This document shows, piece after piece, positions 22,026 through 33,069 of a stretch of DNA of 64,000 bases (positions are counted from its first letter, which is position 1; each line of letters begins with the position of its first letter). The position numbers were made by a program, and so were the translations under genes. The DNA comes from Scalesia atractyloides (lineage: Eukaryota; Streptophyta; Magnoliopsida; Asterales; Asteraceae): assembly GCA_947069175.1 (NCBI GenBank), contig CAMTDV010000017.1, forward strand, positions 52,647,137 to 52,711,136, written 5' to 3'. The notes beneath the pieces are model-generated. The model did not search any database. It had not been told where the DNA came from and worked only from the letters and a program-made list of their open reading frames with translations.

Positions 22026-22556
22026 CCTTATCCAAGGGAGGGACCATAGTGGGACATAGTAGGCTTAATTCCTCGTACCGATCTGTGTAGGCACGATTCT
22101 CGCCACTATCTTGCTTGAGATCGTGGAATTCATTCTCAAGTACCCTTATCTCATTGCGTGGGCATAATTCTTTCATCATGAGAGCTAGAAGTTCTCCCAA
22201 GTTTGTAACATGGCTATATCCGCACCTCGATCTCTCATGATCCCATTCCACCATGTGAGTGTTCTTTTCTGGAATACGCTTGATGCAAATTCTACTTTGC
22301 GCTCATTGGGACATTGACAAAGGCGGAAAGTGTTCTCAATGCTTTCAAACCATTGTAGGAGACCAGTAGCTCCTTCAGACCCACAAAACTTGGGTGGTTT
22401 AGCCGAATTAAACTGTTTGAAATTACATAGTACATTGTTATTGTTATTGTTGAGTTAATTGAGTTGGGTCACAAGGTTTGGAAGTATCGCAGCCATTTGT
22501 TGAACGATCATAGCTGCCATTTCGGCATTTTGAGTAGTGTCGCGACGAGGAGGCAT
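22026..22556 (-). pseudogene. Element I Gag, N-terminal part
   Basis: The start at 22556 matches the MPPRRDTTQ start of A. Recognisable Gag pieces are FNSAKPPKF, LLQWFESIENTF, TLTWWNGIMRDRG, MMKELCPRNEIRVLENEF and RYEELSLLCPTMVPPLDKA. A stop lies in the Asn-rich spacer near 22455 and a frame change near 22200-22210. The fragment ends at 22026, where it meets a 13-base filler and then the truncated LTR of G. It may belong with the LTR at 33070-35317 (same family, same strand). I see no reason to join it to H, whose LTR is of another type. Confidence 0.78.
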
Positions 22557-23106
22557 TCTAAAAGAAAAGGAAATATGAGAGGAAACGAGTGAGATTGATA
22601 AAGGATGGTTAAAAAGAAATATTAAAATATCGACGAAGCATAAGGAGTGTATCCATTAATTCGTTACTTGAAACGAATAAACGACACGGTGACTAATCAA
22701 AGTAAACGGGTCTTTATAATGTATAGTGAAGACATGCTTTAGCCTATAAGTGGACACTCACCCCAAGAGTTCCCAGGTAAGAGTGACTGGTCTGATTAAG
22801 TGGATTTGTACGAACACTCTAGCCTTAGACAGAAAACCCATGGTACAGGCATCCACCCTTCCAGATTGCACGTGTTCACATTATTAAAACCCAAATTTTG
22901 ACGAGATTTTAAGGCTTTAAAAGCCTAAAAACAAATCATCTAAGAATAGATGATGATTTCTTCTAAAATTTTGGGAAATCTTGACTTTTAAGAATGAATG
23001 TGAGATTTTTGTTATCACCAAAGGATAGGTGATGGTATTGTACTAAAAATCCAAACGCAATATAACTCGCGTTTTGATCCTAGGAAGGTTAAAGTCTAGG
23101 TCAAAG
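22557..23106 (-). other. Element I 5' leader, cut by deletion
   Basis: Collinear with the leaders of A and B through CTAGGAAGGTTAAAGTCTAGG. After GGTCAAAG at 23106 the match stops, about 45 bases short of the expected primer site. Copia sequence follows. Confidence 0.75.
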
Positions 23107-24697
23107 GTTAAACACGGTATAAATAGCTTAGCAAGTTCGGGCGAACTTGCAAGCCCATTCTATGAAAGCCCACAGCAAGTCCAAGCGAACTTACCTTTCT
23201 CAGCCAATTCTAAACAAGTTTGGTCGAACTTGTTTCAATATGAAACTTTAATCAGTTAAGCAAGTTCGGCCGAACTTGCCTAAACCCAAATTCAAATTTT
23301 CCAAAATTTTGCAATTAAGTCCCTGAACTTTTCAACTTTTAACCAAATCTTGAAAATCCACTCAGTTGACCAAGTCCAAGCTAATGACCTTGGTTAACCG
23401 ATTTGTCTGCCGAGTCCAAGTTAATGACCCCGGTTTGACCCGTTACGAACAAACTGTTGATATTTTCAAAATTAAAGTTTCAAATTAATGAACTTTTCAA
23501 TGTTTTGGCTTCTCAGATTTTACAGATTAGCTCCCAGCCCGTTATCAATAAGATTCCCACCAGTATAGCACCTTACCAGACTCGAAGATCCGTTCTCCAA
23601 CATTGGTTTGCTGATAACAATGTAGAAACAAAATCTTTTTGTATTTTTGTAAGTTATGCTAAAACACACTGAAAATCTTTTTGGCTTTAATATTTAAAGT
23701 AGATAAACTATGTACAGAATAATGTAAACTATGTACAAACATATTTACATACATATTTTTGTGAATTCGTGTCTAAGGATCATATCAGTTAATTAAGACA
23801 TATCTCCAGTACCGTTGACCTTTAGTTGACTTTAAGTTTTAAACTCGTTTACCTAGATTGTTGATATGTTCGTCCACTTAAACTTTACAACGTTTCTCAA
23901 CTGTTCCAAGATATGTTAAGGTATGATTTATGAAAGTTGACTTATCTTCGGTTCCCACTTCTTGAATATGAGTCCGTATCAAGATTCCCTAGATTTCATC
24001 TTACATGTGAATATAGCGTAATTGATATCTGTATCTGGGTTAATGCGAGGCCTTGAGAGCTCAGGTTAGTACTACCGTACATACAAAGAGATGAAGGCTC
24101 AACTTTAAGGTGTGCTCCATTTAAGGAATCTTTTCAGCACTGCAAATGATTATATCTTTCGATACTTTTCAAGATTGCATGCAGTTTAGGGGTTTATAGC
24201 GAAAGTATTATAGAAGTTCTAGGCTATTGCTTCCGCAAAATCAGAAGAACTTGTATATACCCCAGATATCAACTATCTATAAAGACCTCGTATCTCAGAA
24301 TCAGGCAATCTCTCAAACGAAATTTCAGAGTACTAAGTCCATATATCCAAGACGTGTTAATCCACAAGATTAAACAGTTGTAAAATTTAGTTTATATCTC
24401 GGAAAAAAATTTACTGAACGTGTTAAGTCTATCGACACATCCACAGGAAGACTTGTTTATCACTTTTAAACTTTACATTTCTTTAGCATACTGTGATAGT
24501 TCACTGAAGTACTATCATTTCCTTTTTGTGACATCGAATTCTTTTTGTCGTTTTCAATGTTTTTGTACATTTTTGAAATTTTTCATATATTTTTGTATTT
24601 TCCCAAATATTTCTCCCCCTAAAATCAAAAACATATTTTTGTATTTTAGTTTTTAAGAAATACTAATCTAGAAAAGATATATACAAACCAATGTGGA
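23107..24697 (-). other. Element K 3' non-coding region
   Basis: No coding potential seen. It contains four copies, two of them perfect, of the CAAGTTCG/CGAACTTG palindrome (23131-23150, 23175-23193, 23213-23234, 23260-23279). On the minus strand there is a polypurine-like TTTTAGGGGGAGAAA near 24612-24628, but it is not followed by the LTR. The segment 23280-24600 is AT-rich with nothing recognised. Confidence 0.6.
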
Positions 24698-25300
24698 TCA
24701 TGTGAACTCGTCGTCCAATCCGTATTCAACCTCAGCTTCCGCACCTGTCAGCAAATTTTTAATACCGTTAAGCCTCACTAGATATTTAAATCTTGTTAAA
24801 GGAAATGTTTTGGTATAAAAATCAGGCTTTTGTTCGTCGTTGTGGATTTTTTCTATTCGCACCAATTTCTTTTCGTAACAATCACGAATGAAATGGTAAC
24901 GAATTTCAATATGTTTAGTACGTGAGTGATGAACTGGATTTTTGGCTATATCGATGGCTGCTTTGTTATCTACGAATAAAGGCGTATCAAGAAACTGCAG
25001 ACCATAATCCCTCATCTGTTGTTGAATCCAGAGGCTTTGAGAACAACAGCTGGAAGCAGAAATGTATTCTGCCTCACAGGTAGAGAGAGAGACCGTGGTC
25101 TGTTTCTTGCACTGCCACGTTTCCAAACATGTTCCAAAGAACTAGCCTCCTGCCGTTGTAGATTTCGAGTTCAGTTTGTCCACTTCGAAGTCTGAGTCAG
25201 CGTATCCCGTTAGGTCGAAATTGTCATTCTTTGGATACCACAAGCCGGTGCTTGGACATCCCTTCAAGTAACGGAAGATTTGCTTGACTATCTGTATGTG
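24698..25300 (-). pseudogene. Element K RNase H
   Basis: An open piece at 24698-25126 carries the copia RNase H signature TVSLSTCEAEYISAS and DNKAAIDIAKNP, then HHSRTKHIEIRYHFIRD. The upstream part (25130-25300) is recognisable on the minus strand (SDFEVDKLN, KWYPKNDNFDLTGYAD) but in a different frame and with stops. RNase H removes the RNA strand of the RNA/DNA hybrid. Confidence 0.85.
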
Positions 25301-26275
25301 TGACACTCAAGGACTAGACTGATATCTCGCACATAAGCAGGTAGGATACATTATGTCTGGACGAGATGCCGTCAGATACATCAGAGATCCTATCATCGAT
25401 CGATAGAGTGTGTCATCAACTTTGGTTCCTGTCTTGTCAATGCAAATCCCATGATTCAATGCCAGCGGACTCGAAAGTGGCTTCGAGCTATCCATTTCAA
25501 ACTTCTTGAGAATGTCATGAACATACTTTGTCTGATGAATGAATATGCCGTCTGGTAACTAATCGACCTGTAATCCGAGGAAGAATATCATTTCACCCAT
25601 GGAGGACATCTCGAATTTCTTCTTCATGATCTTTTCAAACTCTTTGCAAAGATTATCATCCGTAGAACTGAAAATGATATCATCCACATAGATTTGTACA
25701 ATGATTAGATGAGATCCGACTTCTCTGGTAAACAAAGTACTCGCCACTGGTTCTCTTGTAAATCCGTTTCCAACGAGATGTTGCGATAACGTCTCGTACC
25801 AAGCTCTCGGGGCTTGGTGTAATCCGTATAAGGCCTTATCTAGGAGATAAGCTTTGTTCTTGTTCAGCGGATCGACGAACCCTGGTGGTTGACCGATGTA
25901 CACTTGTTCTCGAAGTTTACCGTAGAGAAACGCATATTTTACATCCAACTGGTACACCTTAAATCCTTTCCAAGCTGCAAATGCAAGGAAAATACGGATA
26001 GACTCTAATCGTGCAACCGGTGCATATACTTCTGTGTAATCAATACCCTCTTGCTGGTGGAAACCTTTGACAACCAAACGAGCTTTGTTTCTGACTATTA
26101 CACCCCGATCGTCTCTTTTACACTTGAAGACCCACTTCGTATCAATAGCTTTTTGCTTCGGTGTTAAGTCTACAAGCTTCCAAACACCCAATTTCTCGAA
26201 CTGTAGCAGTTCCTCTTGCATTGCTATCACCCAGTTCTCATCCCCCAGAGCTTCATTAACAGTTTTTGGCTCTAT
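25301..26275 (-). pseudogene. Element K reverse transcriptase
   Basis: The frame 25559-26230 reads EELLQFEKLGVWKLVD, TKWVFKCKRDD, KARLVVKGFHQQEGIDY, the catalytic region LDVKYAFLYGKL, PPGFVDP, ALYGLHQAPRAWYE and QIYVDDIIFSSTD. All catalytic aspartates are visible. A stop at 25559-25561 interrupts the domain after FFLGLQVD. The thumb continues at 25307-25495 (MDSSKPLSSPLALNHG, YRSMIGSLMYLTASRPDIMY). The order relative to integrase is that of copia. Confidence 0.88.
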
Positions 26276-27077
26276 TTAGGAAATGAAACATGAAAAGTAG
26301 TCGTAATTTTGAGTTGGAGCAACTCCGGTGTAGAAACAACTAAGTGCTTTGTTGATTTGGCTTCGTGTACGCACACCAGTTTGTAATTCACCAATGATAT
26401 TCGTTGAAGGATGGTAAGAATATGATCGCGACATTTCTTCGCTAGGAACATCATCTGAGCTTTGCTGATTTGAGATGTTCTTCTCAACGGTCACTTCAAC
26501 GTTAGGAGCGCTAGATGATGCTTCGTTTTGATTTCTCGGACTAGCAGATTGATTCAACATATTAGATCTGCTCAACTTCTTCATCTGATGAGGTTTCACC
26601 ATCAGCATCAAATGTTGGCGCTTCATCTGAGTCAGAATTCTGATTCTGAGGCATGCTTGGCACTTTTGTTTCATTTCCTGATTCGGAAGAGACATTTGAT
26701 GGAGTAATAGCAGGTGTTACTTCTGCCTCAGAAATATATTCAACTTGAACACTGCTATTACTAGGACCTGCTCCGGAAGACGAAGGATCCAACGTGGTTT
26801 GATTAACCAAAATTGGTCTTATGATTTGTTCCTGATTCGCCGACTGTTGAAGATAATATAACGCTGCGATTTCTTCTTCAGAAGGTTCTTCCGGAAAGTC
26901 GAATGACTTCCAAAGTTCTTGATAGTTAAACAGTCCTGTGTTGCCTCTTCTTTGAATAGGATCCGTATAGTTGAAGCAATCAACATGTTGTGCCTTAATT
27001 ACCTTTCTTAACGAAGGAATATACACTCTTCGTAGCGGACTCGCATACCCGACAAAGAAACCTTCAAGCGATTTGGC
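26276..27077 (-). pseudogene. Element K integrase-RT linker
   Basis: Two overlapping frames (26562-27026 and 26276-26695) cover the variable linker between integrase and RT: SLRKVIKAQHVDCFNY, then a long Ser/Glu/Asp-rich stretch (DEAPTFDADGETSSDEE). A frameshift lies near 26570-26690. This acidic linker is commonly low-complexity in copia elements. No function beyond spacing can be claimed. Confidence 0.7.
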
Positions 27078-27925
27078 TCAGAATTTACCATCTTGATCTA
27101 TTACAGTACATGGCGCACCAAATGGCTCTAAGAATTTCAAGTTTGGCTTCTGTCGGTTAATCATTTCAAAACAGGTTTTCTTCGTTGGTTTGACAGTTAG
27201 AACTCTATTTAGTGTGTAGCAAGCCGCTGCAACTGCTTCACTCCAGAAGCTGACTGGAAGCTTTGAGTCTGCAAGCATGGTTCTCGCAATTTCGATTAAA
27301 GTTCTGTTCTTCCTTTCAACTACACCGTTATGCTGCGGAGTGTAGGGCTCACTAAACTCGTGCAAAATCCCTTAGCGTTGCAAAATTCTTTCATCTTATT
27401 ATTCTTGAATTCTGTGCCATTGTCACTGCGAATGTGTCGTACAGGGAGATGATAAAGGTTTTCTAGCTTCTTGAAAAGAATCACCAAGTTTTCGAATGTT
27501 TCATCTTTTGATTCTTGGAAGAATACCCATGAGTAACGCGAATAGTCATCTGTTACGACCAAGCAGTATAAGTCTCCTAAAATACTTCGAACATTAACAG
27601 GACCAAATAAATCCATGTGGAGACGTTCAAGCGGCAACTTGATTGAGTTCAGAATTTTCTTCGAATGTGATTTCTTGATCTGTTTTCCCTTTTTACATTC
27701 TAAGCAATGATCAGACATATTAAAGCTCCGAAGATTTACACCCTCTACCAGATCATTATGAACCAAGAAATTCATTTTACGCAAATGAATGTGCCCCATC
27801 TTACGATGCCAAAGAATAGAATCTTTCTCAGTAGCCTTCGTCACAAAACATTGCGCTGATTTTGATGATGTGGTAGCGACTCCTATATCTAAGACATATA
27901 AATCGTTCTCGCGCGGAGCTCGCAT
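27078..27925 (-). pseudogene. Element K integrase
   Basis: The zinc-binding domain is intact: WHRKMGHIHLRKM with its two histidines and HCLECKKGKQ with its two cysteines. The catalytic core shows the first Asp (LERLHMDLFGPV), the second Asp (RHIRSDNGTEF) and, in another frame, the Glu (HNGVVERKNRT). A frameshift at about 27340-27365 separates the last two. Downstream, SFWSEAVAAACYTLNRV is typical of copia integrase. Confidence 0.88.
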
Positions 27926-27938
27926 CAGAATCCACTCA

Positions 27939-28238
27939 TTAGAAACCAGGCTTTAAGATTATACACTCTTTGTCATTGAAATGTACCGTGAATTGTTTGA
28001 CACAAATATGCGATATGCTTAGAAGATTATTCTCTAGTTCTGCAATATAGTTCACACGATAAAATGAAACAACGCCGTTGGAGAGTTTTCCCTCAGCGAG
28101 TATCCTTCCACCCTGATTACTAGAAAATCCAACATATCCGCCATTGATAGATTTTATGTCGAACCACAGAGCTTTCATTCCCGTCATATGCCTGGACGCT
28201 CCACTTTGAAAGAATAGATCTTTGGAGCCCCTGCACAT
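27939..28238 (-). pseudogene. Element K protease, active-site Asp lost
   Basis: Copia protease normally has an Asp-Ser-Gly motif followed by SRHMTG. Here the line reads FFQSGASRHMTG, with Gln where the catalytic Asp is expected. The flanking text is typical (DIKSINGGYVGFSSNQGGRI, ISHICVKQFTVHF). A stop and short gap separate it from integrase at 27925-27939. Confidence 0.8.
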
Positions 28239-28246
28239 GTTAAAAT

Positions 28247-29757
28247 CTAGTTAAAGAGCGCAACCCAAGCCTTTTTGGTCTTCGGTTTTGGATAGAAAGC
28301 TTGGTAATCATCTTCATAATCTCCATCTGAGCCTCCACTATCATTTACATTTTCAAAACTTACTTTCTTTTTACCTTTTGAATTATTACCACTTGTAGAT
28401 TTGACAGTTTCAGATTTGGTCTCAGACTTTGATTCTTTCTTGCTATTAGTCTTAACAATCTCAGACTTGATAACATCAGATGCAGTTGTCTTTTTCTTAG
28501 CAACCCAGGCTTGTGATTTAATGTTTGCCTTTTTGATGTAAAACTTGTTTTCAATTGCCCTAGAAGTTTCACCTTTTCTGAAAGTTGAGTTTTCAAATTT
28601 CTTTTCAATTTTAGGTTTAACTTTAGGTTTTGGTTCGTTTCGTTTCAAAATTCTTACAGGTTTTACAAACTCTGGTTGCTTTGGTTTAACAACATCTGAA
28701 CTTTCTTTTCTTTGAAAATAGGCCGGCTTAGACTTCGGACATTTCCGTTCAATATGACCGACTTCGTTGCACTTGAAGCAAATCCGATTATCATGTGAAT
28801 GTCCACTAGTGGATTTTACACCACTTGTGGCTTTTGCCTTATCTCGAAGTTCTTTTGTTTCTTAAAATCGTCGTTTGATTGCTTCCCAATCAAACTCTCC
28901 TCATGAACCGTGTTTGTCCCATAAACGAATTTCATGTTTTTATCTTTGTACTCGTGAAATGGTGACATTTTCTTAACCGGTTCTTCTTCCTCATCTAGAC
29001 CCAACCCAGCTCTCCGGTTTTCCGGATGATCACCACCCTTTCTCTGGTAGTTATTGTAATTTCTTTTGGGTTTAGAATAGAATTCCTGTTCATTTTTCTC
29101 CAGGTCCTCTGATGAAACTTCAACCAATTTGAACAGTTTATCTAATTGATCTTCTTTGACATTCCGAATCGGAAAACTGTCATCAAAGTATAATCTATCA
29201 GATTCCTTACCTTGTACATGACAACGTTAGGATCATAACATAGATCATCTTCTGATGATGTATCGTCATCTTCAGAATTTGTCTCAGAACTGTTTAAACT
29301 CGAGGTGGCGCTCTCAAAGCTGCCATCATCAGAATCATTTAAAACATTTTCAACCACCTATTTCACTACCGCATTGTCATCATCTGATTTAGTAAAGACT
29401 ACATCAATGTTCTCCGGCAACTCATTTTTCTTTTCAGATAACAACTCAATGTTGAGTGCCTTATCCATCCCATTAACAATTTTGCGACAATATTTCTCGC
29501 ATAGGGGAGGAGGAACATTGTTGTATTCTTTACCATTTTTCTTTTTAGATTTCTTATCATATTCTTCCGACGAGATCGTAGGAAGTATATGATCAATGAC
29601 ATACGCGTTAGTTGTATAACTTCTTAAAAGTTGTTGAACATGTTCTGTTTCAATTTTCATGTCCTGAAGTTGCTGTTTGGTCTCAGCAATGGTGTTAATA
29701 TAAATGTTTATTGCTTTTTGTTTATCCATTACTGTACCTTTCAACATCCTTACAAGT
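28247..29757 (-). pseudogene. Element K Gag C-terminal/linker region
   Basis: Several frames cover this: 29358 to about 29757 (MDKQKAINIYINTIAETKQQ, likely coiled coil, then VPPPLCEKYCRKI), 29142-29357 (Ser/Asp-rich), 28816-29127 and 28247-28648 (Lys/Ser-rich). A second knuckle-like motif (CFKCNEVGHIERKC type, minus strand near 28740-28780) links to the protease. Frameshifts or stops separate each block. The open frame reaching 29870 runs into the inverted repeat; that N-terminal part is antisense and not Gag. Confidence 0.65.
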
Positions 29758-30840
29758 ATCGGAAATTCAAGCAACAAGCTAGGGTTCGACAAATCAAAAG
29801 TCACTTGTTTCAGATGCATACAGAAAGGGCATTTTAGAAGAGAATGCAAAAATCCTGAAGCAACAGACAATCAGAGTCCATTTGGGGGTGGAAACGAATA
29901 CTACAAGAAGTCGCTTCAGTATAAACCATTTCCAAAAAAGACTCAACTTGATATTCAAGAGAAATCATCCAACAATACCGAGAAGGCAATGGTTGCTACC
30001 AACAAAGATGATGGTTTCAATTGGAATTCTTACATTGGAAAGAAGACAGGAGTTGCTTTGATGGCTGAGATCGTTGAAGATACTTCTGCCAAAGAAGCAG
30101 CAGCCATGGAGAATGCTTTACTGGAACAGTATCTGCAACAACAGGAAGAAGAAGAGATGTATCTTCACATGAAGAAACATGGCATTTTAACTTCTAATTC
30201 ATCTTCTAGTTTTACAGGTAACTTTGACGGAAGTTCTCAAGAACAAGTGGTCGAGGAGAAATTGATGGAAGAAGTTATTGATGTTGTTCAAGAAGTGAAT
30301 GTTGAAAATCTCAAGGACATTGCCAATAAAGCTCAATTTCTCCTCGACCACTTGTTCTTGAGAACTTCCGTCAAAGTTACCTGTAAAACTAGAAGATGAA
30401 TTAGAAGTTAAAATGCCATGTTTCTTCATGTGAAGATACATCTCTTCTTCTTCCTGTTGTTGCAGATACTGTTCCAGTAAAGCATTCTCCATGGCTGCTG
30501 CTTCTTCGGCAGAAGTATCTTCAACGATCTCAGCCATCAAAGCAACTCCTGTCTTCTTTCCAATGTAAGAATTCCAATCGAAACCATCATCTTTGTTGGT
30601 AGCAACCATTGCCTTCTCGGTATTGTTGGATGATTTCTCTTGAATATCAAGTTGAGTCTTTTTTGGAAATGGTTTATACTGAAGCGACTTCTTGTAGTAT
30701 TCGTTTCCACCCCCAAATGGACTCTGATTGTCTGTTGCTTCAGGATTTTTGCATTCTCTTCTAAAATGCCCTTTCTGTATGCATCTGAAACAAGTGACTT
30801 TTGATTTGTCGAACCCTAGCTTGTTGCTTGAATTTCTGAT
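29758..30840. repeat. Long inverted repeat inside element K gag
   Basis: Arms 29758-30265 (plus) and 30333-30840 (minus), 508 bp each, with a 67-bp spacer. By eye they differ at only a few sites, for example Asn/Asp (GFNWNS versus GFDWNS) and Lys/Glu (TSAKEAA versus TSAEEAA). Both encode the Gag zinc-knuckle segment CFRCIQKGHFRREC. The right arm is in the expected (minus) direction, so the left arm is an inverted copy. The spacer reads as the natural continuation of the left arm (EEVIDVVQEVNVENL). Confidence 0.92.
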
Positions 30841-32062
30841 ATCTCGGCCGGTGAGAGCAACAAACTTAGTGACTCTTCGAATGATAGAAGCCAATGACCA
30901 CATCCATCAGTTCAAGCTCTTCTTCGTCCACCTGATCGTAGTCTTCGGCGGTCATTTCGGGATTGCCGATCTTTCCAGCTACAAGACTTTTATACGATTC
31001 TAGAACAGTGGTGAGAAGTGCCATGTGTTGTTTTGCAACTTGCTCAGAAACAACATTGTTTAGATTAACAGAAATGTTACACTTGTACACATTTGAATCA
31101 GAATTTGTTTGTTGATTCTGATTTGCTTGACTCTAGTAAGACGAATTTGAACTTGCGCTTGAAAACGAAGAACTCTGTGGACTTTGATCATATTGTGGAT
31201 ATGATTGGTTCAGATTTTGTGGCGAAGAGTTCATATTTGCACTGAATGCTGTCTGAATCTTTGGGCTTGATATGTTGTCTTGCATCCCATTCTTGTAATA
31301 CTGACCAACATCTTGAACAATGTTAGCATTCTTTGACTTTGCAATCTTTAGAAGCTCCATTTCATGACCTTGAAGTTTGTCGATGAATGTTGATAGCTTA
31401 AATAATTCCCAGTTCGGACTTTCTTTCAGAACCATCAAATAAGTAGCCCACTCTCTGTCAGGTAACGCATCTGCAAGCTTATCGATATACTCTGGTCTTG
31501 TCTTCTCGAGACCGTGTCTCCTCATTTGGACTTTCAGATGATAAAAACGTTCAATCATCTGTTTCATTGTCTCGCCCTTCAACATGTTAAAAATGTCGAA
31601 CTCCTTCATGATGAGAGCTTTCTTACTCTAGATCATCTCTGCGCTTCCTCGGTATTTCTTTTGCAGTGATAGCCAGAGTTCTTTTGCAGTCGTGTATTTA
31701 GGCAATAAGACCATAATATCCTCTTTAACAGATTGTTGAATGAGGCTAATCATCTTTTTCTCAGCAATGTACTCATCCTTTTGAATTGTGGAGTACTTGT
31801 ACTTCTCTAGAACTTGCTGATTTTCATCCAACGAAACAGTATAACCTCTCTCGATAGCTACCCAGCTTTGGAAATGCATGGCCTGAACCCAGTAGCTGAA
31901 CTTCTCCTTCCATCCTTCATATTCGTTCATGCTCATTAACTTCGGTGGTTTAACGGACGTGCCCATCTCGTTGTCTAAATTGACTTGTTGAATCACATTA
32001 GCATTGGATGTTCCCACTGCTTTCATAAACGCTCTCTGAAGATCATCTGTCATGAATATCAA
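30841..32062 (-). pseudogene. Element K Gag N-terminal region
   Basis: The start at 32062 or the next Met (MTDDLQRAFMKAVGTSN) leads into a copia-type Gag (UBN2-like): YEGWKEKFSYWVQAMHFQSW, AKELWLSLQKKYRG, then 31133-31609 (MIERFYHLKVQMRRHGLE, LPDREWATYLMVLKES). A Ser/Gln/Asn-rich tail and 30866-31090 (VAKQHMALLTTVLESYKSLVAG) follow. Stops or frameshifts lie at about 31620, 31133 and 30866-30900, before the zinc-knuckle segment in the right arm of the inverted repeat. Confidence 0.82.
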
Positions 32063-32693
32063 GACACGTACACTGAAAATACGTTAAAACTTTGAAAATG
32101 ATTAGTTTTACTACAAGTTCGGTCGAACTTGCAGTAGAAAAATGAAGAATTTCAGATTTAATCACAAGTTCGGTCGAACTTGTGACTTGTATTGAAAATT
32201 TCCCTGAGTTTTATCTTCGAACGAACTTGCAATTTGAATTTTTAAGATCCTTGCAAGTACGAGCAAACTTAGCTAAAATCTTCTTTACTTTTATCAAGTT
32301 CGGTCGAACTAGGTAAAATATCAATGAATTCTTAGTAAGTTCAAGCGAACTTAGCAAAATTCCTTCAAGTTCGAGCGAACTTGATAGAAACTCACTCAAA
32401 AAATGACTTTCAAAGGCAAGTTCGGCCGAACTTGGGTTACAAGTTCGATCCAAGAGGGTTTTGAAAACATGGTTTTTGCAACAATTTGACACCAATTCGA
32501 TTGATTTTAGTCTCCAAACTCTCAGGGGTTTATCTATGATGTATTTAATATGTCATATTCAAAATTAGACAAAATTTACCGTGAATTCTTCATTTTAGTG
32601 TAAAAGTTAAGAAAAATAGAAGAATGGAGTAGAATTAGAAGTGTTCTTGTCTTGATACCAATCAGATCAGGCTATTCTAGCTCTGATACCACT
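32063..32693 (-). other. Element K 5' leader with palindrome array and primer site
   Basis: Seven or eight copies of a palindrome built on CAAGTTCG-NN-CGAACTTG lie between 32111 and 32435. The best are 32162-32185 (11-bp arms), 32365-32384 and 32416-32435. The primer-binding site reads GCTCTGATACCA on the plus strand at 32680-32691, two bases from the LTR. Confidence 0.8.
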
Positions 32694-33069
32694 TGTAGGA
32701 CCGATCCTGATAGCATAGGAACCTAGATTTGACATCTAATGTCCATAATAGCGGAAATATTACGACATGATTACCAAACAACAAGAATTAGTCAATTAAT
32801 CGTCAATTTTATTAATATAACATCAAGTCTCCAATTTGACAGAGCTCCGCCTCAAAGTGCGCAAAGTTACAAATGAACAAGACATGCTAGCTATTTATAG
32901 GGTGAGAAGTTCGCTGGAAAGAGTTGAAGTTCAGGCGAACTTGACTTCATATGATAATCTCAAGCGAAGTTGACCCTGCACATCATAAATACTTCAATAT
33001 TCTAGCTTGTTCACATCTAATCTATACAGACTCGATATAAAACTAAGACATAGACATTCTGCACCAACA
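32694..33069 (-). repeat. Element K 5' LTR (376 bp)
   Basis: The plus strand runs TGTAGGACCG to GCACCAACA; in sense it starts TGTTGGTGCAGA and ends CGGTCCTACA. The short length suits copia. It contains two or three further copies of the CAAGTTCG/CGAACTTG motif (about 32909-32965). ATGTT after 33069 would be one target repeat; the other was lost with the left end. Confidence 0.85.

Larger units (their letters stand above)
23107..33069 (-). mobile_element. Element K: degenerate Ty1/copia retrotransposon, left LTR lost
   Basis: Minus-strand order from the right: LTR (32694-33069), primer site, leader, gag, protease, integrase, RT, RNase H. Integrase before RT defines Ty1/copia. The long Gag region with Ser/Asp-rich segments and the long 3' non-coding part recall SIRE- or Tork-type elements, but I cannot assign the lineage. 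Many stops and frameshifts occur. The left LTR is missing: the element's 3' non-coding DNA joins directly to the leader of element I at 23106. It sits in the LTR of I. Confidence 0.85.

Noticed and set aside
9925..23106. Treating H (LTR and pol at 9925-13459) and the gag at 22026-22556 as one element
   Set aside because: The LTR that goes with the gag-side family is of the 3.4-3.8 kb type, unlike H's 1.7 kb LTR, and the joint at 22012 is a deletion. They could be one element only if its two LTRs were of different types.
24612..24628. Polypurine tract marking the left end of element K at about 24610
   Set aside because: The sequence beyond does not begin like the right LTR (TGTTGGTGCAG), and K-specific palindromes continue to 23131.
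29704..30399. A 231-codon plus-strand ORF with a zinc knuckle as a separate gene
   Set aside because: It is the inverted copy of element K's own gag segment; its last part is antisense of the other arm.
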